From: Stomoxys calcitrans
Lineage: Eukaryota; Arthropoda; Insecta; Diptera; Muscidae
Reading direction: 5' to 3'
NCBI RefSeq assembly: GCF_963082655.1
Contig: NC_081552.1
Coordinates: 2,232,001-2,296,000 of the forward strand
Length of the DNA: 64,000 bases
The notes under the pieces are model-generated. The model was not told where the DNA came from, made no database searches, and saw nothing but the letters and a program-made list of their open reading frames with translations. Within the stretch, counting starts at the first letter, position 1; each line of letters begins with the position of its first letter. Below are positions 1 to 10,985 of the stretch, piece after piece. The position numbers were made by a program, and so were the translations under genes.

Positions 1-983
1 AAACCACTCAGGGCCTTGTCGGCAATCATGGAGATCTCATTGTTGTTGACCTGCAGCGCTCGCAGGCGTCTCAGGATGGCAAAGCCATTGGCTGGCAGCA
101 GCACGAAATGATTGAATGACACATCGAGTATTTCAATTTCGAAATTGCAGGCTGTGTTAAGGCGTTTTAGGGCCTCCGGCGAGGCTGTGGGCTCTGAGGA
201 AGAATGCTCTTTGCTGCGATCGCGAAAGCCCAGCTCATTGACGTCTTGCAAACGGTTCTCACTCATGTTCAGCGACACCAGGCCATTTAGGGAGCAAAAT
301 ATATTTTCGGGCAGGGACCAAATGTTATTGGAGGAGAGATCCAGGCGCTCCAGATTCTTCACCACCGCAAAGGCATCGGGTTCTATGTCAAAGCTCAGGC
401 TGGGCCACAGCGTGTTGTGGGTACGCACAGTCAGGTTGCGCAATTGGCTGAGGCCGTCCAAGACATTGCGATTGAACTTGGACAGTTTGCAGTATTTGAT
501 GGAGAGCTCCTGCAGCCTTTGCAAATGAGCAAAGGATTGCGGTTCCAGGGAGCTCTTGGCCATGATCTCATCATTGCAGAGCACATGCAGGCCCACCGTG
601 TGCTCTGAGGGTATGACACTAAAGTTGGTGGTGTCGAATTCACTGTTGACGGTGCGTAAATTGCAAGTCAACATTATTTCGCTGTGTTCCGGCCCAGCGG
701 CCGGCAAGAAATGGCAGTCATCAGGCGTATCGTAGCGCATATCTTGGCCATCCAGGCGTGAGCCATGCACGCCCGTGGCAGGCGAATGCAACTGGGTGTT
801 GGAGACACCAGCTTCGCCCATAATGGCATTTGAATGCTGTTGCAGCTGTTGTTGTTGGGCTGAATGTGTTGACAATTGTTGTTGTTGTTGCTGCTGCTGC
901 TGCTGCTGTTGTTGCGTATTCACTGCACACATCAAAAGGCTGATAAGAGCCAGAATTGCTTTGAGTTTCATTGTAGAAGCCAT
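1..983 (-). CDS. Tollo: Toll-family receptor (probably Tollo/Toll-8), 5' coding part, truncated by the window edge
   Basis: Reading leftward from an ATG at 983-981, one frame stays open for about 327 codons and runs off base 1. The start [19 protein letters not shown] is a signal peptide (residues 1-23); an in-frame ATG at 971 would also give one. Residues 24-36 are 13 glutamines (plus-strand TTG/CTG run 876-914), followed by a second Q-rich patch. An N-terminal cap follows with DDCHFL (Cys90), [20 protein letters not shown] and [10 protein letters not shown], then leucine-rich repeats including [20 protein letters not shown] and [20 protein letters not shown]. This cap and these repeats are typical of the long insect Toll receptors (Tollo, Toll-6, Toll-7, 18w), which are surface proteins with a cytoplasmic TIR domain involved in epithelial and developmental patterning. 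The transmembrane and TIR parts lie outside the window. Family assignment is firm; Tollo rather than Toll-6 rests on recalled similarity. The coding part shows no intron. The long Q tract is odd and may be lineage-specific. Confidence 0.93.
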   Translation of the reverse strand, partial: MASTMKLKAILALISLLMCAVNTQQQQQQQQQQQQQLSTHSAQQQQLQQHSNAIMGEAGVSNTQLHSPATGVHGSRLDGQDMRYDTPDDCHFLPAAGPEHSEIMLTCNLRTVNSEFDTTNFSVIPSEHTVGLHVLCNDEIMAKSSLEPQSFAHLQRLQELSIKYCKLSKFNRNVLDGLSQLRNLTVRTHNTLWPSLSFDIEPDAFAVVKNLERLDLSSNNIWSLPENIFCSLNGLVSLNMSENRLQDVNELGFRDRSKEHSSSEPTASPEALKRLNTACNFEIEILDVSFNHFVLLPANGFAILRRLRALQVNNNEISMIADKALSG

Positions 984-2142
984 TGTGTATCCTTTGGAAA
1001 GTTGTTTGGTTTATATGAGTTTGTGTGTGTGTGTGTGTGTGTGGCGTAACAAAATAATAACAAAGAAAAGAAACCAAAGAGTTGCTAAAACCAAAAACCA
1101 ATAACCAAAACGAAAAACCGGAAAAGTGTTTTGAGGTCGTTTAATCCTTTCTATGCATTTTGATGGAAGGTTTTTGTGTTTGGGTTTCGCTTGTTGCCAG
1201 AAAGCTTGCAATTGGGCACTCTAGTCGTAGTCGTAGTCGTAGTCGTAGTATCTCAGTTCGATGCAATTATCTATCTGCTGGTCTAGGCGATTTCGTTTAA
1301 GGCGATTTTGCACATCACGTTGCCACCGCACGTTGGGCGAATATGGCACATTTGGTTTTGTTTTTTTATTTTAATTTTTTCTTTTCTTGTTGTTTGCTTG
1401 ATTTCCTGATTGGTTTTTAGTTTTCTTTGGTTCACAAATACACATACACGTACACGCACACCGTATACAACATGCACTCACTCCTTTGGAGGCAGATGTG
1501 GAGCAAACTTCTACTTCTTGTTGTGCAGATGCTGCCACTACCGATTTGCTTTAGTTTCGTTAGGATATTTCCCTCCTTTCGGTTTTTTTTTTTTCTTCTG
1601 GGGAGATATTCGTTTTTCGTTTATTGTTGCGTTTGTTGTTATTTTAATTTTCACACTCACACTCGATTTGTTGTTTGTTGTTGATTCTCGTTTTCATCGT
1701 CGTCGTCAAAGTTGCTAAACACATTTGCGACTTCGTCTCCTTGTTTGGTGTTGGAGAAGGATTTCGTAATGGGTTTCTGCCGTTTCACGATTTTCGGTCT
1801 AATTAGGAACATTTAACATTATTGAATTTGATTACAATTACTGTGGAATGGGGGGCGGGGGCCGCTTTGCCGCTCAGATGTCGCGTTTCGTTTTTTATTC
1901 TTTTTTCGATTCACAAAAAATTCTGTTGGCTCTTCTTCACAACACTTCGTTCGATTATTTTATTTTGGTCACTCACAAGACGCACCCGTTTCTCTGGTTT
2001 TATGTATTTTGGGGGAAATGAAATTTGTATGTGTGTGTGTGTGGTTATTTTTTGTTTCTTAAAATTGGTTGGTATTCTCTGTATGAAAATTGCCCAGAAC
2101 AACGAAGTGAGGAGTTGCTCGTTCAAGTTCTAACTAAAGACT
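984..2142 (-). other. Putative 5' leader of the Toll gene, low complexity
   Basis: This lies between the start codon and the candidate initiator. It holds a (TG)n tract at 1021-1042, poly-T runs near 1360-1380 and 1580-1593, and a second TG tract near 2029-2043. No open frame here looks like protein; the short ORFs are microsatellite or T-rich translations. If the promoter at 2142-2175 is right, this is an unspliced leader of about 1.16 kb or contains an intron that I cannot place. Confidence 0.35.
1219..1249. repeat. Hexanucleotide microsatellite (TAGTCG)n
   Basis: About five direct copies of TAGTCG lie in tandem in the presumed leader of the Toll gene. No function is implied. Confidence 0.85.
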
Positions 2143-2175
2143 GACTTGCAATGGTCTTGCAGCAACCCTTATATA
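2114..2175 (-). promoter_or_regulatory. Candidate TATA/initiator core promoter of the Toll gene
   Basis: On the minus strand TATATAAG occupies 2175-2168, and an initiator-like TCAGTCT lies at 2144-2138 with its A at 2142. The first T of the TATA motif is 33 bases upstream of that A, close to the usual 30-31. Downstream at about +22 to +29 is CGAGCAAC, which resembles but does not match an MTE element. Orientation and position fit the Toll gene. This is a motif match only, with no transcript evidence. Confidence 0.4.
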
Positions 2176-2247
2176 GATGTGATAGTTTCACTTTGCCAGA
2201 GAGCCAGAGCATGAATAAGGTGGCTGCATACTTACAATGTGGCCATC

Positions 2248-2281
2248 GAGAGAGAGAGAGAGAGAGAGAGAGTGAGAGAGA
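2248..2281. promoter_or_regulatory. GAGA tract upstream of the candidate promoter
   Basis: An almost uninterrupted (GA)n run of about 34 bases lies 105-140 bases upstream of the candidate start site; a second GA-rich patch is at 2391-2408. In flies such tracts bind GAGA factor (Trl) and often mark open, paused promoters of developmental genes. It could equally be a plain microsatellite. Confidence 0.45.
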
Positions 2282-2289
2282 GGGTGTGT

Positions 2290-5200
2290 GAATAGAGCAC
2301 ATTAAACTGCCTTGGTTATGCTAAGGATGTGAACGGGCGTAGAAAATCATAACAGAGCCTAACAAATTGCTTAGTGAGAGAAAATGACGTCGAGAGAGAG
2401 GGAGAGAAAAAGCGAGCCTTTCGGCTGCACAAGAGTGATGCTGCAGAATTTCTTTCCTTGTTTTGTGTAGAGTTTTCTTATTTTCAATTATTAACGCCGC
2501 TCTCTGATTTGTTGTTTTAAGGTTTCTCATAGGGCTTAGTAGTAGGGAGCGACAGACGGTCGTCCAGAAGAGGGTATAGCATCCTTGTCCAACAGCTGTC
2601 GCAACAGATTTTCCTTAGGAGAAAATGTTCACCACAGCAGGATGCCCAAATACAAGACTCATTCAAAAATAACATTATGTTAAGATTTCCTTTGGCCGAT
2701 AAGTAACAAGAGATGAGTTGCAAAATGTGCACATACCCACACACACACACATACACACATTCGCGAGCATAACATATTTTCTCTTTAGGTGAGTGTGTGT
2801 TTGAGAGTCTTTGTTTTTTTTTTTTTTTTCTTTGAATACAAAAGTCAACTAGTGTGGACATTCTTGTACGACGAGCAGTAATCTATCAAACAAACAGCCA
2901 AGCCATGATATTTTTTGAATATAAAAGAATTAGAGTTAAGTTGATGGGACGCCGACTGCAGAATGAACGACGTATGGTGGTGGTGTCCTTTTTTAAATCC
3001 GCTTTGAATTTTAAGCTGATTACCAACATACGTCACAGTGCGTTCGACAACCATTTCCCTTTGGCATCTTGGTCTACATCCATGACAACTACTTTTGTCG
3101 GTGCGTATGTGTCTGTGTGTTTAATTCCCAAATCCTTATAAGGGATTTAGCATAGCTATTAACTTCCGTTTGCTCCATTGTTGGCTAGGAATTTCTGTTG
3201 TGTTTGAATGCAATGTCCTTGATTCCCTTGTTGACAATCTTAGGCTGGCTGTTTCTCTTCTTGTTCTCCATGTGTTGTTGCTGTGTCTTATTGTCCAACA
3301 AAAATCAATAGTTATGGCCAGAATTTTATAAACCAAAAATAAGATTATATTCTTAAAGCATCTATTCGTCTTTGTAGCCTCAAGTCAGTATTAATGTGAT
3401 TATTTTTACCTTACAGAGTGCGTGTGTCCTGAGATTGGTCAACATGGTCTCTCCTGTGCCATTCATCATCATATGCATTCGTACAAGGTGGTTGTTCCCA
3501 GCATACAAACAAGCCGGAAGTGAACAAGAGGAGTAAGAAATTTCTTAAAAATCAATTGCAAGGGCAATTTTAAACAATAATAATGCAAGATGTCCTCTCG
3601 GGTGGGAAGAAAGTTAGGGAGGAAGGACATTTTGAGAGCCTATGTTTGTGCAATAATTTCCTGTGGGAATTCTATTTTGACATTTCAATTATGATCTCAA
3701 GTTTTCGCCCGAACAGGCTAGGCCACCATTGGGCATTGGGACAAATATGCCCTCACTTAATTTGTGTGTGGCCACATTGGTTTTTAGTCCTTGCCTGCAT
3801 GGCTGGTCATAACAACAATCCAAACATTCATGCCACATCCGCTTAGATACACACACACACACACAGATACACTCATACAAAAACATATGCTTTCTGTCGT
3901 TTGGCTATTTTCCCATCGAAAACAACGAAAGCATTGTCCTTGAATGCACCAAGATGTCCTTTAACGCAAAACCTGAAAGCCAAGCAAATGACATATAAAC
4001 GACAATTTATTACACGCAAAATGACCTTGGCTTAATGGTTGAGTTCTGGGTGGTATTCTAACTGTGACTTTGCCACAAAACTGAGGACTAAGGTTATGCA
4101 GGTCTTGCCAATTTCTCAATTACCACAATTGCGGATTGCAAGCCAGCCCTTGCATGTAAAACAACGAATTTTAATTTTCAATCTAGGTAGCCTTGAATTT
4201 TTTTTAGTTTTTTTGGCTTGGTTATTCACTAATGTCCATACCAAAGTTTGGAATGCTTTAGACAAAGATGCTGGGAAAACCTGTCACAAGGACATTGAAA
4301 TGGGTGCCGGGTAGTCGCTTTCTCTTTCCAAGTGAGTTTTGGAAATGGTAGTTAACTAACCCCCTTTGTTCCCTCAAACGATGGTTAAGGCCTATACCGT
4401 GGTAGTTAATGAACATTTCATGTCAGTTGCTAATTACCATCAGCGAGCATCTTATCTTTAATCAGTAAAAAGATATTTTAATTCCACCGCCGCCCTCTGA
4501 CTTACAGCACTAAGGACCAAACATATATTCCCCGGAAAACAAAATCAAAAAAAAAAGAAAATTCAAATAAGAGATTTCCATCACTTTGAATGACTGACTA
4601 TCATCTGCCTTAAAGGCTAACTGTCTGACTGACTCACTGGCTTACTAACTTTCCATGTGTGCCTTGGTTTATCTGGCTTTTCTGTTGTTATCGTCGAAGT
4701 CGTCGCAGCCACGACTGTTATTGTATCGCATGGCCAAGTAATTCTCTTAATATGCCACAAAACGTTATAGACAATAGCCGGGTAATTAACAAAGCTTGCC
4801 TTCGGCTCCCTCCAAATGGGGGAGAGTGTCGCAGTAGTGGTCGTCGCCACCATCGGCTTCGGCATTGGCATCGCTATCATCATTGTGGTCTTCTACGTCT
4901 TTGGCAAATAATACAATTAGTGGGTAATGTTCTAGTGCGCTGTGTATTTGTATACATCTCTAATTTTTTTCTAAGGCTTCTACTATGTCTATGTCCTTAT
5001 CTTCTTCCCTCTACCCGTCTAAGCATCGCCTAATGGATGTATGAATGGACAGACCTTTGACCGCTTTTGTATGGACATTACGTATGCGTGCGTATAGCTT
5101 TCTTGTCGGGGGGGAGTTGGTGGCGGGGAAAACCCCTCCCGCCATTCAGTAGTATCATCGACATCAGCAGCAAACTCTTATTAAATGATGCAAAAAAGAC

Positions 5201-5760
5201 AATAAAACCTTATTTAGTGGTTTGCTAATTTAGTCCATTTCAATCTGCTATGCTCTGCCCTGTCTCCCTTGGCTTGCCGCACACATACACACGCGCGCGC
5301 AGCAAATGCTAAGGCTTAATACTCATCCTGTCAGTCAGTCAGTCAGTCAGTCAGATAGGGACTTTACTTAAGCAACAACCTAAAGAAATAAAAACAAACA
5401 AAAAATGTGTCAATTACTCTGAAGGAAATGCCCCGGGGCGTTGGAGCAAGTAGCGGATATGAGAGCAGGAGAGAGAGAGAGAGAGTGAACAAATTAAAAA
5501 GGGAATAAATGGCCATGCCTACCCCTTTTTGCCGCCGCATGCCACATAATCCTGTCGACTATCGGTAGTGCTTTATGTGAGATCCTTAATAAGGACAAAA
5601 TCATAGGAATCAAAGTACCTACGTTGTCGAACAGTTGACATTCATTGAAATTATAACCATATTTGAATGAGAGACCAATAAAGGATTAAGGCAATATGTA
5701 ATGGTGCATTAAATACAGGCAGAGTCAGCATTTGAGCAGAAACTTTCTTTTTTTATTTTG
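2290..5760. other. Upstream intergenic DNA, no gene seen
   Basis: I see no coding frame with family resemblance. The stretch holds scattered (CA)n tracts (2740-2760, 3846-3865, 5281-5300), poly-T at 2813-2830, trinucleotide GTCGTC/CATCAT-rich DNA at 4685-4885 and GA repeats near 5468-5486. It is the proximal flank of the Toll gene and may contain enhancers, which cannot be recognised from sequence alone. Confidence 0.5.
5331..5354. repeat. (TCAG)n tetranucleotide microsatellite
   Basis: Six tandem TCAG units lie in otherwise unremarkable flanking DNA. Confidence 0.9.
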
Positions 5761-5763
5761 TAA

Positions 5764-6135
5764 GCAATTACCTCAACCGGGCTCGCTACGCTGCGCCATC
5801 GTTTACAAACTTATAACTTTTGTTGGAGCCCTACATTGCCATGGCCGGTAAATAAGTCCTGTTTGGGGATTTTTTTGTGCTGGGATGGCGCTTTAGTCTT
5901 ATCGACCCCAATAGGAATATCAAATTCGTGCTCTTCTCAGAAATACCTTTCTTTAGAGCCCCATATTACCATGGTTGGTTAATAACAACGATTTTGTGGG
6001 TGGGGGGTCCCTCCAAGCAGTTGACCCCACAATTGATTTAATTTTATGAATTTTTCGAAATTGTGTTTTTTTTTTTTAGCGGCGAATAGCAGTTTCTTAA
6101 ATGGAAACAATTTCAAATAAATTGCTGTGGGTAGC
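5764..6135 (+). repeat. Dispersed repeat, family E (fragment)
   Basis: It shares recurring phrases with 47280-49260: 'gggctcgctacgctgcgcc', 'ggtaaataagtcctgtttgg', 'ctcagaaatacctttc' and 'gccccatattaccatggttgg'. The same words recur within the piece, so the family is internally repetitive. It has no terminal repeats or coding content that I can see, and the class is unknown. Confidence 0.6.
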
Positions 6136-6924
6136 CCTTATCTAAGACCATTAACGCCGAATGGGTAGAAAAATACACAACAGAATTCTACACATTTTTT
6201 TTCGTAAACATTTTAAAGACATGTTTTTTAATTGCTCTGATTCAATTCATCGATTCAATTTCATCGATTTCGATCGAGTTGCACTAGTTATGAAAACTTT
6301 TCTATATTCTCTCAAGACAATTTTTCTTCGCCTGTATGCGTCCAAGATCATTTGTATTTGGTTAGCAGTTACCGCAGGGATAGCTCCCAAACCAAGGGTT
6401 AGCATAGGTCAGGTCAAAAGAGGGTGCGGATATTAATCCGCCCCATGCCACTATGGACACACCCACCAAAGCCAGTAATCGGCTGGTTGTGAGCACTTAA
6501 TACTAAATAAAAACAAGTAAAAGCGTGCTAAGTTCGGCCGGGCCGAATCTTATATACCCTCCACCATGGATCGCATTTGTCGAGTTCTTTTCCCGGCATC
6601 TCTTCTTAGGCAAAAAAAGGTTATAAGAAAATATTTGCTCTGCTATTAAAACGATATCAAGATATGGTCCGGTTTGGACCACAATTAAATTATATGTTGG
6701 AGACCTGTGTAAAATGTCAGCCAATTCGTATAAGAATTGCGCCCATTGGGGCTCACGAAGTAAAATAGAGAGAACGATTAATATGGGATCTGTATCGGGC
6801 TATAGACCGATTCAGACCATAATAAACACGTTTGTTGATGGTCATGAGAGGATCCATCGTACAAAATTTCAGGCATATCGGATAATAATTGCGACCTCTA
6901 GGGGTCAAGAAGTCAAGATCCCAA

Positions 6925-8025
6925 ATCGGTTTATATGGCAGCTATATCAGGTTATGAACCGATTTGAACCTTATTTGGCACAGTTGTTGAAAGTAAAAAT
7001 AAAATACGTCATGCAAAATTTCAGGCAAATCGGATAGGAATTGCGCCCTCTAGAAGCTCAAGAAGTCAAATCCCCAGATCTGTTTATATGACAGCTATAT
7101 CAGGTTATGAACCGATTTCAACCATACTTGGCACAGTTGTTGGGTATCATAACAAAACACGTCGTGCGAAATTCCATTCCAATCGGATAAGAATTGCGCC
7201 CTCTAGAGGGTCAAGAAGTCAAGACCCAAGATCGGTTTATATGGCAGCTACATCAGGTTATGGACCGATTTGAACTATACATGGCACAGTTGTTGGATAT
7301 AACAACAAAACACGTCGTGCAAAATTTCATTTCAATCGGATAAGAATTGCGCACTCTAGAGGCTCAAGAAGTCAAGACCCAAGATCGGTTTATATGGCAG
7401 CTATATCAGGTTGTGGACCGATTTGAACTTTATTTGACACAGTTGTTGGATATAATAACAAAACACGTCGTGCGAAATTCCATTCCAATCGGATAAGAAT
7501 TGCTCCCTCTAGATTGTCAAGAAGTCAAGACCCAAGATCGGTTTATATGGCAGCTATATCAGGTTATGGACCGATTTAAACCATAGTTGGCACAGTTGTT
7601 GGATATAACAACAGAACACGTCGTGCAAAATTTCATTTCAATCGGATAAGAATTGCGCACTCTACAGGCTCAAGAAGTCAAGACCCAAGATCGGTTTATA
7701 TGGCAGCTATATCAGGTTATGAACCGATTTAAACCATACTTGGCACAGTTGTTGGATATCATAACAAAACACGTCGTGCGAAATTCCATTCCAATCGGAT
7801 AAGAATTGCGCCCTCTAGAGGGTCAAGAAGTCAAGACCCAAGATCGGTTTATATGGCAGCTATATCAGGTTATGGACCGATTTGAACCATACTTGGCACA
7901 GTTGTTGGATATAACAACAAAACACGTCGTGCAAAATTTCATTTCAATCGGATAAGAATTGCGCACTCTAGAGGCTGATGAAGTCAAGACCCAAGATCGG
8001 TTTATATGGCAGCTATATCAAAACA
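6925..8025 (+). repeat. Central array of eight 153-bp units with dimeric higher-order structure
   Basis: The anchor 'tttatatg' occurs at 6930, 7083, 7236, 7389, 7542, 7695, 7848 and 8001, every interval being exactly 153. From about 7175 two unit types alternate. One has 'attccattccaatcgg' and 'ccctctagagggtc'; the other has 'atttcatttcaatcgg' and 'cactctagaggctc'. This gives three 306-bp dimers. Each unit carries 'gatcggtttatatggcagc' and, about 30 bases on, 'accgattt', an inverted pair. Confidence 0.92.
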
Positions 8026-8133
8026 TGGACCGATATGGCCCGTTTACAATACCAACCGACCTACACTAATAAGAAGTATTTGTGCAAAATTTCAAGCGGC
8101 TAGCTTTACTCCTTCGGAAGTTAGCGTGCTTTC

Positions 8134-8197
8134 GACAGACAGACGGACGGACGGACGGACGGACGGACGGACGGACGGACGGACAGACGGACGGACA
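8134..8197 (+). repeat. (GACR)n tract of the family A element
   Basis: Tandem GACA/GACG tetranucleotides run for about 64 bases. This is the complement of the (GTCY)n proto-microsatellite that defines mini-me elements. Length differs widely among the copies in this window. Confidence 0.92.
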
Positions 8198-8280
8198 TGG
8201 CTAGATCGACATAAAATTTCACGACGATCAAGAATATATATACTTTATGGGGTCTCAGACGAATATTTCGAGTAGTTACA

Positions 8281-8380
8281 AACAGAATGACGAAATTAGT
8301 ATACCCCCCATCTTATGGTGGAGGGTATAAAAACAGAATGACGAAATTAGTATACCCCCCATCTTATGGTGGAGGGTATA
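8281..8380 (+). repeat. Tandem duplication of the element 3' end, 51-bp period
   Basis: The block beginning 'aacagaatgacgaaattag' and ending 'gtggagggtata' appears at 8281 and again at 8332 with no differences that I can see. This duplicates the terminal hairpin and subterminal repeat of the element, as expected from read-through of a 3' end or slippage during rolling-circle copying. Confidence 0.9.
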
Positions 8381-8402
8381 ATTAAACTTGATAAAGAAAA
8401 CC

Positions 8403-9068
8403 CAAGTCAGGAATTCCGTGCTTCTTACAAAATCCCTAATTGTTTTCCCTACCACACCCCTAAGATGGTTGATGTCTGGCATTGTGTCCCCACCTAAGTT
8501 CCGTGGTCTGTAAGCCGCGAAAGCCGGGCAATGACATAGGAAATGCTCCAACGTCTTCCCCACATGCCGTACAAATGCTAACACTTGCCACACACCGATT
8601 TGGCATAAGGGCTAAGCTGGCTTATTTCCTTTCGATAATAGACTTGTCATTTCACAATCCGGATCTCCCCATAGGATTTTCGTCGTCCAACCGACCGTTT
8701 CGCTCTTCCACAGTGTAACATGCGTTCGCAGCCCACGCCCTTAACTCGGGCTGCATCGACCCGAAAGGCTTCGGGCTCATCAAGTTTATTGACGGCAGTC
8801 CCCTGCCAATTCGTATGTGTTTTCATTTTCCCTTACTCCGCTATGGTCCGGCACCCAAATGATGCAGGTCGTGCCATCCTCGGAGAAGTCGTTCTCCTTC
8901 TTACACTCCACGACTGTTCGTGATGACCTTATTGTTATTGCCCTTATGGCCATTTTACTGTCCATAAAGATGTTCACACTCGACGTCCGCGCGTGAGCAC
9001 CGAACCCCCTCACGCATTTCTTGACCGCCCGGATCTCCTCCTGGAGGACCGTATCATGCTCAGGTAGT
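8403..9068 (-). pseudogene. Non-LTR retrotransposon remnant: RNase H domain and C-terminal zinc-knuckle region
   Basis: Reading leftward, about 9068-8786 encodes TVLQEEIRAVKKCVR, then IFMDSKMAIRAI (TDSK-type RNase H strand) and TCIIWVPDHSGVRENEN, close to the WVPGHSGVxGNE motif of LINE RNase H domains. After stops and frame changes, 8593-8403 encodes ETLEHFLCHCPAFAAYRPR-like sequence, the C-x-C-P tail that follows reverse transcriptase in these elements. The reverse transcriptase and endonuclease are absent. It is dead: several stops, at least one frameshift and both ends lost. It abuts the 3' end of the family A element at 8381. Confidence 0.82.
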
Positions 9069-9291
9069 TTAAATCAGATTTCAATCCATGGGTTTTAAAT
9101 ATAGATCCCCAGTGGCCTCTGTCCTCTAGCTTTGACAGAGTAGTATGATCTTACAGATGGCAATACCAGGGTTTCGCCAATCCAAGACTGTGCCGCGCAG
9201 TGTTGCCTCTTAGTGTAGTTGTTGGACAAAAAAAGTTAGAGTCAACATAGAGCTCTAAAATTTTGCGCAGAAGTATTTTTGAATGTAATAC

Positions 9292-10184
9292 AGAAACAAG
9301 TAAAAGCGTGCTAAGCTCGGCCTGGCCGAATCTTATATACCCTCCACCATGAATCGCATTTGTCGAGCTCTTGCCACGGTATCTCTTTTTAGGCAAACAA
9401 AGGATAAAAGAAAATAATTGCTATGTTATTGAAACAATATCAAGTCATGGTTCATTTCGGACCATAATTGAACTGAATATTGGAGATTATAGTAGAAGTC
9501 ATTGAGTAAAATTTCAGCCTGAAATTCAGGCTGAAGAAGTTAAATAGGGAGATCGGTTTATAGGGGAGCTGCATTAGGCTATAAACAGATTCATGCCATT
9601 TTCGACACGTATGTTAAAGGTCATAAGAGACGCCATTGTACAAAATTTCAGCTAAATCGGATAATAATTGCTCTCTATAGTGGCTCAAGAAGTCAAGACC
9701 CCTGATCGGCTTATATGGCAGCTATATCAGGTTATGGACCGATTTGAACTATTCTTAGCATAGTTGTTGAAAGTCATAACAAAACACAATGATCCCAGAT
9801 CGGTTTATATGGCAGCTATATCAAAATGTGGACCGATATAGCCTATTTACAATCCCAACCGACCTACACTAACAAGAAGTATTTGTGCAAAATTTCAAGC
9901 GGCTATCTTTACTCCTTCGAAAGTTTGAGTGCTTTCGACAGACAGACGAACAGACGGACAGACAGACGGACGGACGGACAGACTGACGGACGGACGGACA
10001 TACGGACAGACAGACAGACAGACGGACGGACAGACGGACGGACAGACGGACATGGCTTGTTCCACTTAAAATGTCATGACGGTCATGAATATATATACTT
10101 TATGGGGTCTTAGACGAATATTTCAAGGGGTTACAAACAGAATGACGAAATTAGTATACCCCCATCCTATGGTGGAGTGTATAA
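9292..10184 (+). mobile_element. Helentron/DINE-like element, family A, internally shortened
   Basis: The 5' end AACAAGTAAAAGCGTG and a variant hairpin (GCTCGGCCTGGCCGAAT) lead into 'tataccctccaccatg'. Only one or two diverged 153-bp-like units remain (9680-9840), followed by a long (GACR)n tract and the standard 3' end, here 'ggtggagtgtataa'. The shortening removed most of the central array. No coding content. Confidence 0.82.
9937..10052 (+). repeat. Long (GACR)n tract, about 115 bases
   Basis: Mixed GACA and GACG tetramers with a few interruptions (gacgaac, gactgac, gacatac). This is about twice as long as the tract at 8134 in the sister copy. Confidence 0.9.
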
Positions 10185-10189
10185 CAAGT

Positions 10190-10440
10190 GAAGTATGGAA
10201 TATGGAATATGGTGTGTATCCTGATTTAGATCCCTTATAAACCGATCACCCTATTTAAAATCTTCAGCGCCTGGAGGGTGCAACTATTATCCCAATAGGC
10301 TGACATTTTGCACAATGACTTCTGCTATGACTCTCAAAGTCAAGTGTGGTATAAATCGGTGTTTAATCTGATATAGCTCCCATATCAACCAATCTCTTGA
10401 TTTGAGTTTTGAAGCCTATAGAAGGCGTTTACTTCAACTT
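10190..10440. repeat. Diverged fragments of the A/B superfamily
   Basis: Phrases such as 'ctgatatagctcccatatcaa' cut short, 'gattttgcacaatgact'-like words and 'cttgatttgagttttgaagcc' match the 153-bp units of families B and C, in reverse orientation, but no ends are preserved. It directly follows the element ending at 10184. Confidence 0.5.
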
Positions 10441-10669
10441 ACGTCCTTATCACTGAATTGCGTTCATCGTTTTACTGATTTCCGGTGTTTATGTTAAGTT
10501 TTGAGTTCTGGTGTATTCAGCGGACATAGTGCCAAACACCTGCGAGCCTTCTCGGTACCCTTCTGAATGTGGAAATGTTCAGGAGGGTACCGAGTTTCCT
10601 GTCCAAGATCGCTCTTAAGTATTTGACGTTGTCAGATATCGAAAACGTGGTGCGGCAACTAAGAGTTGC

Positions 10670-10985
10670 CCAATGTATTAATTTTTTAATTGAAACTGCT
10701 TAAATCACGAAAATGATACAATTAATCACAGTTTTTGAAAAAGGTGATTGAAAAAAATTTCAATTAATATAATTGCATATTCAATAAAAAAGAATTGTAA
10801 TTCCCAGTTAACTTTTTAATTGATCCAATCAGAAACATGATTGATTTTTTTTTTCAAATTTTCAATTACTTTCTTAATTGATGCAGTTAAAGAATATTTA
10901 AAATTTTCGAAATATGCAATTATTTTGTTAATTGGTTCAATTAAAAATCTAATTGAAAATATGCAAGCGTTATACTAAAATTTTT
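10670..10985. repeat. AT-rich block dense in TTAATTGA/TCAATTAA words
   Basis: At least ten occurrences of 'aattga' or 'tcaatta' in both orientations lie within about 300 bases. Such clustering of short inverted words suggests a degraded MITE or foldback element, but I could not define terminal repeats or a target duplication. Confidence 0.35.

Larger units (their letters stand above)
6512..8381 (+). mobile_element. Helentron/DINE-like non-autonomous element, family A, complete copy
   Basis: The 5' end AACAAGTAAAAGCGTG is followed by hairpin GTTCGGCCGGGCCGAA and subterminal repeat TTATATACCCTCCACCAT. Eight 153-bp units follow (6925-8025), then a (GACR)n tract (8134-8197), the core 'gatcaagaatatatatac' and a 3' end in which ATGGTGGAGGGTATAA is the inverse complement of the 5' subterminal repeat. 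The order of (GTCY)n tract, core of about 33 bp and (TA)n matches the dipteran mini-me/DINE-1 elements, which are regarded as non-autonomous Helentron-type Helitrons. The copy carries no protein gene; short ORFs inside exist only because 153 is a multiple of three. The 3' terminal block is duplicated. Confidence 0.85.

Noticed and set aside
112..528. 138-codon plus-strand open frame, and others at 417-643
   Set aside because: They are antisense shadows of the Toll-family coding sequence on the minus strand, which gives a clear signal peptide and leucine-rich repeats.
775..1104. Cysteine-rich plus-strand frame (poly-Cys)
   Set aside because: The cysteines come from reading the complement of the CAG/CAA glutamine tract in another frame.
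6714..7273. Repeated short proteins within the 153-bp array
   Set aside because: The unit length is a multiple of three, so any stop-free frame repeats. Codon pattern and frequent stops in neighbouring units argue against coding.
6925..8025. CRISPR array
   Set aside because: Although regularly spaced, the 153-bp units are contiguous homologous repeats without short repeats and unique spacers, in a eukaryotic genome.
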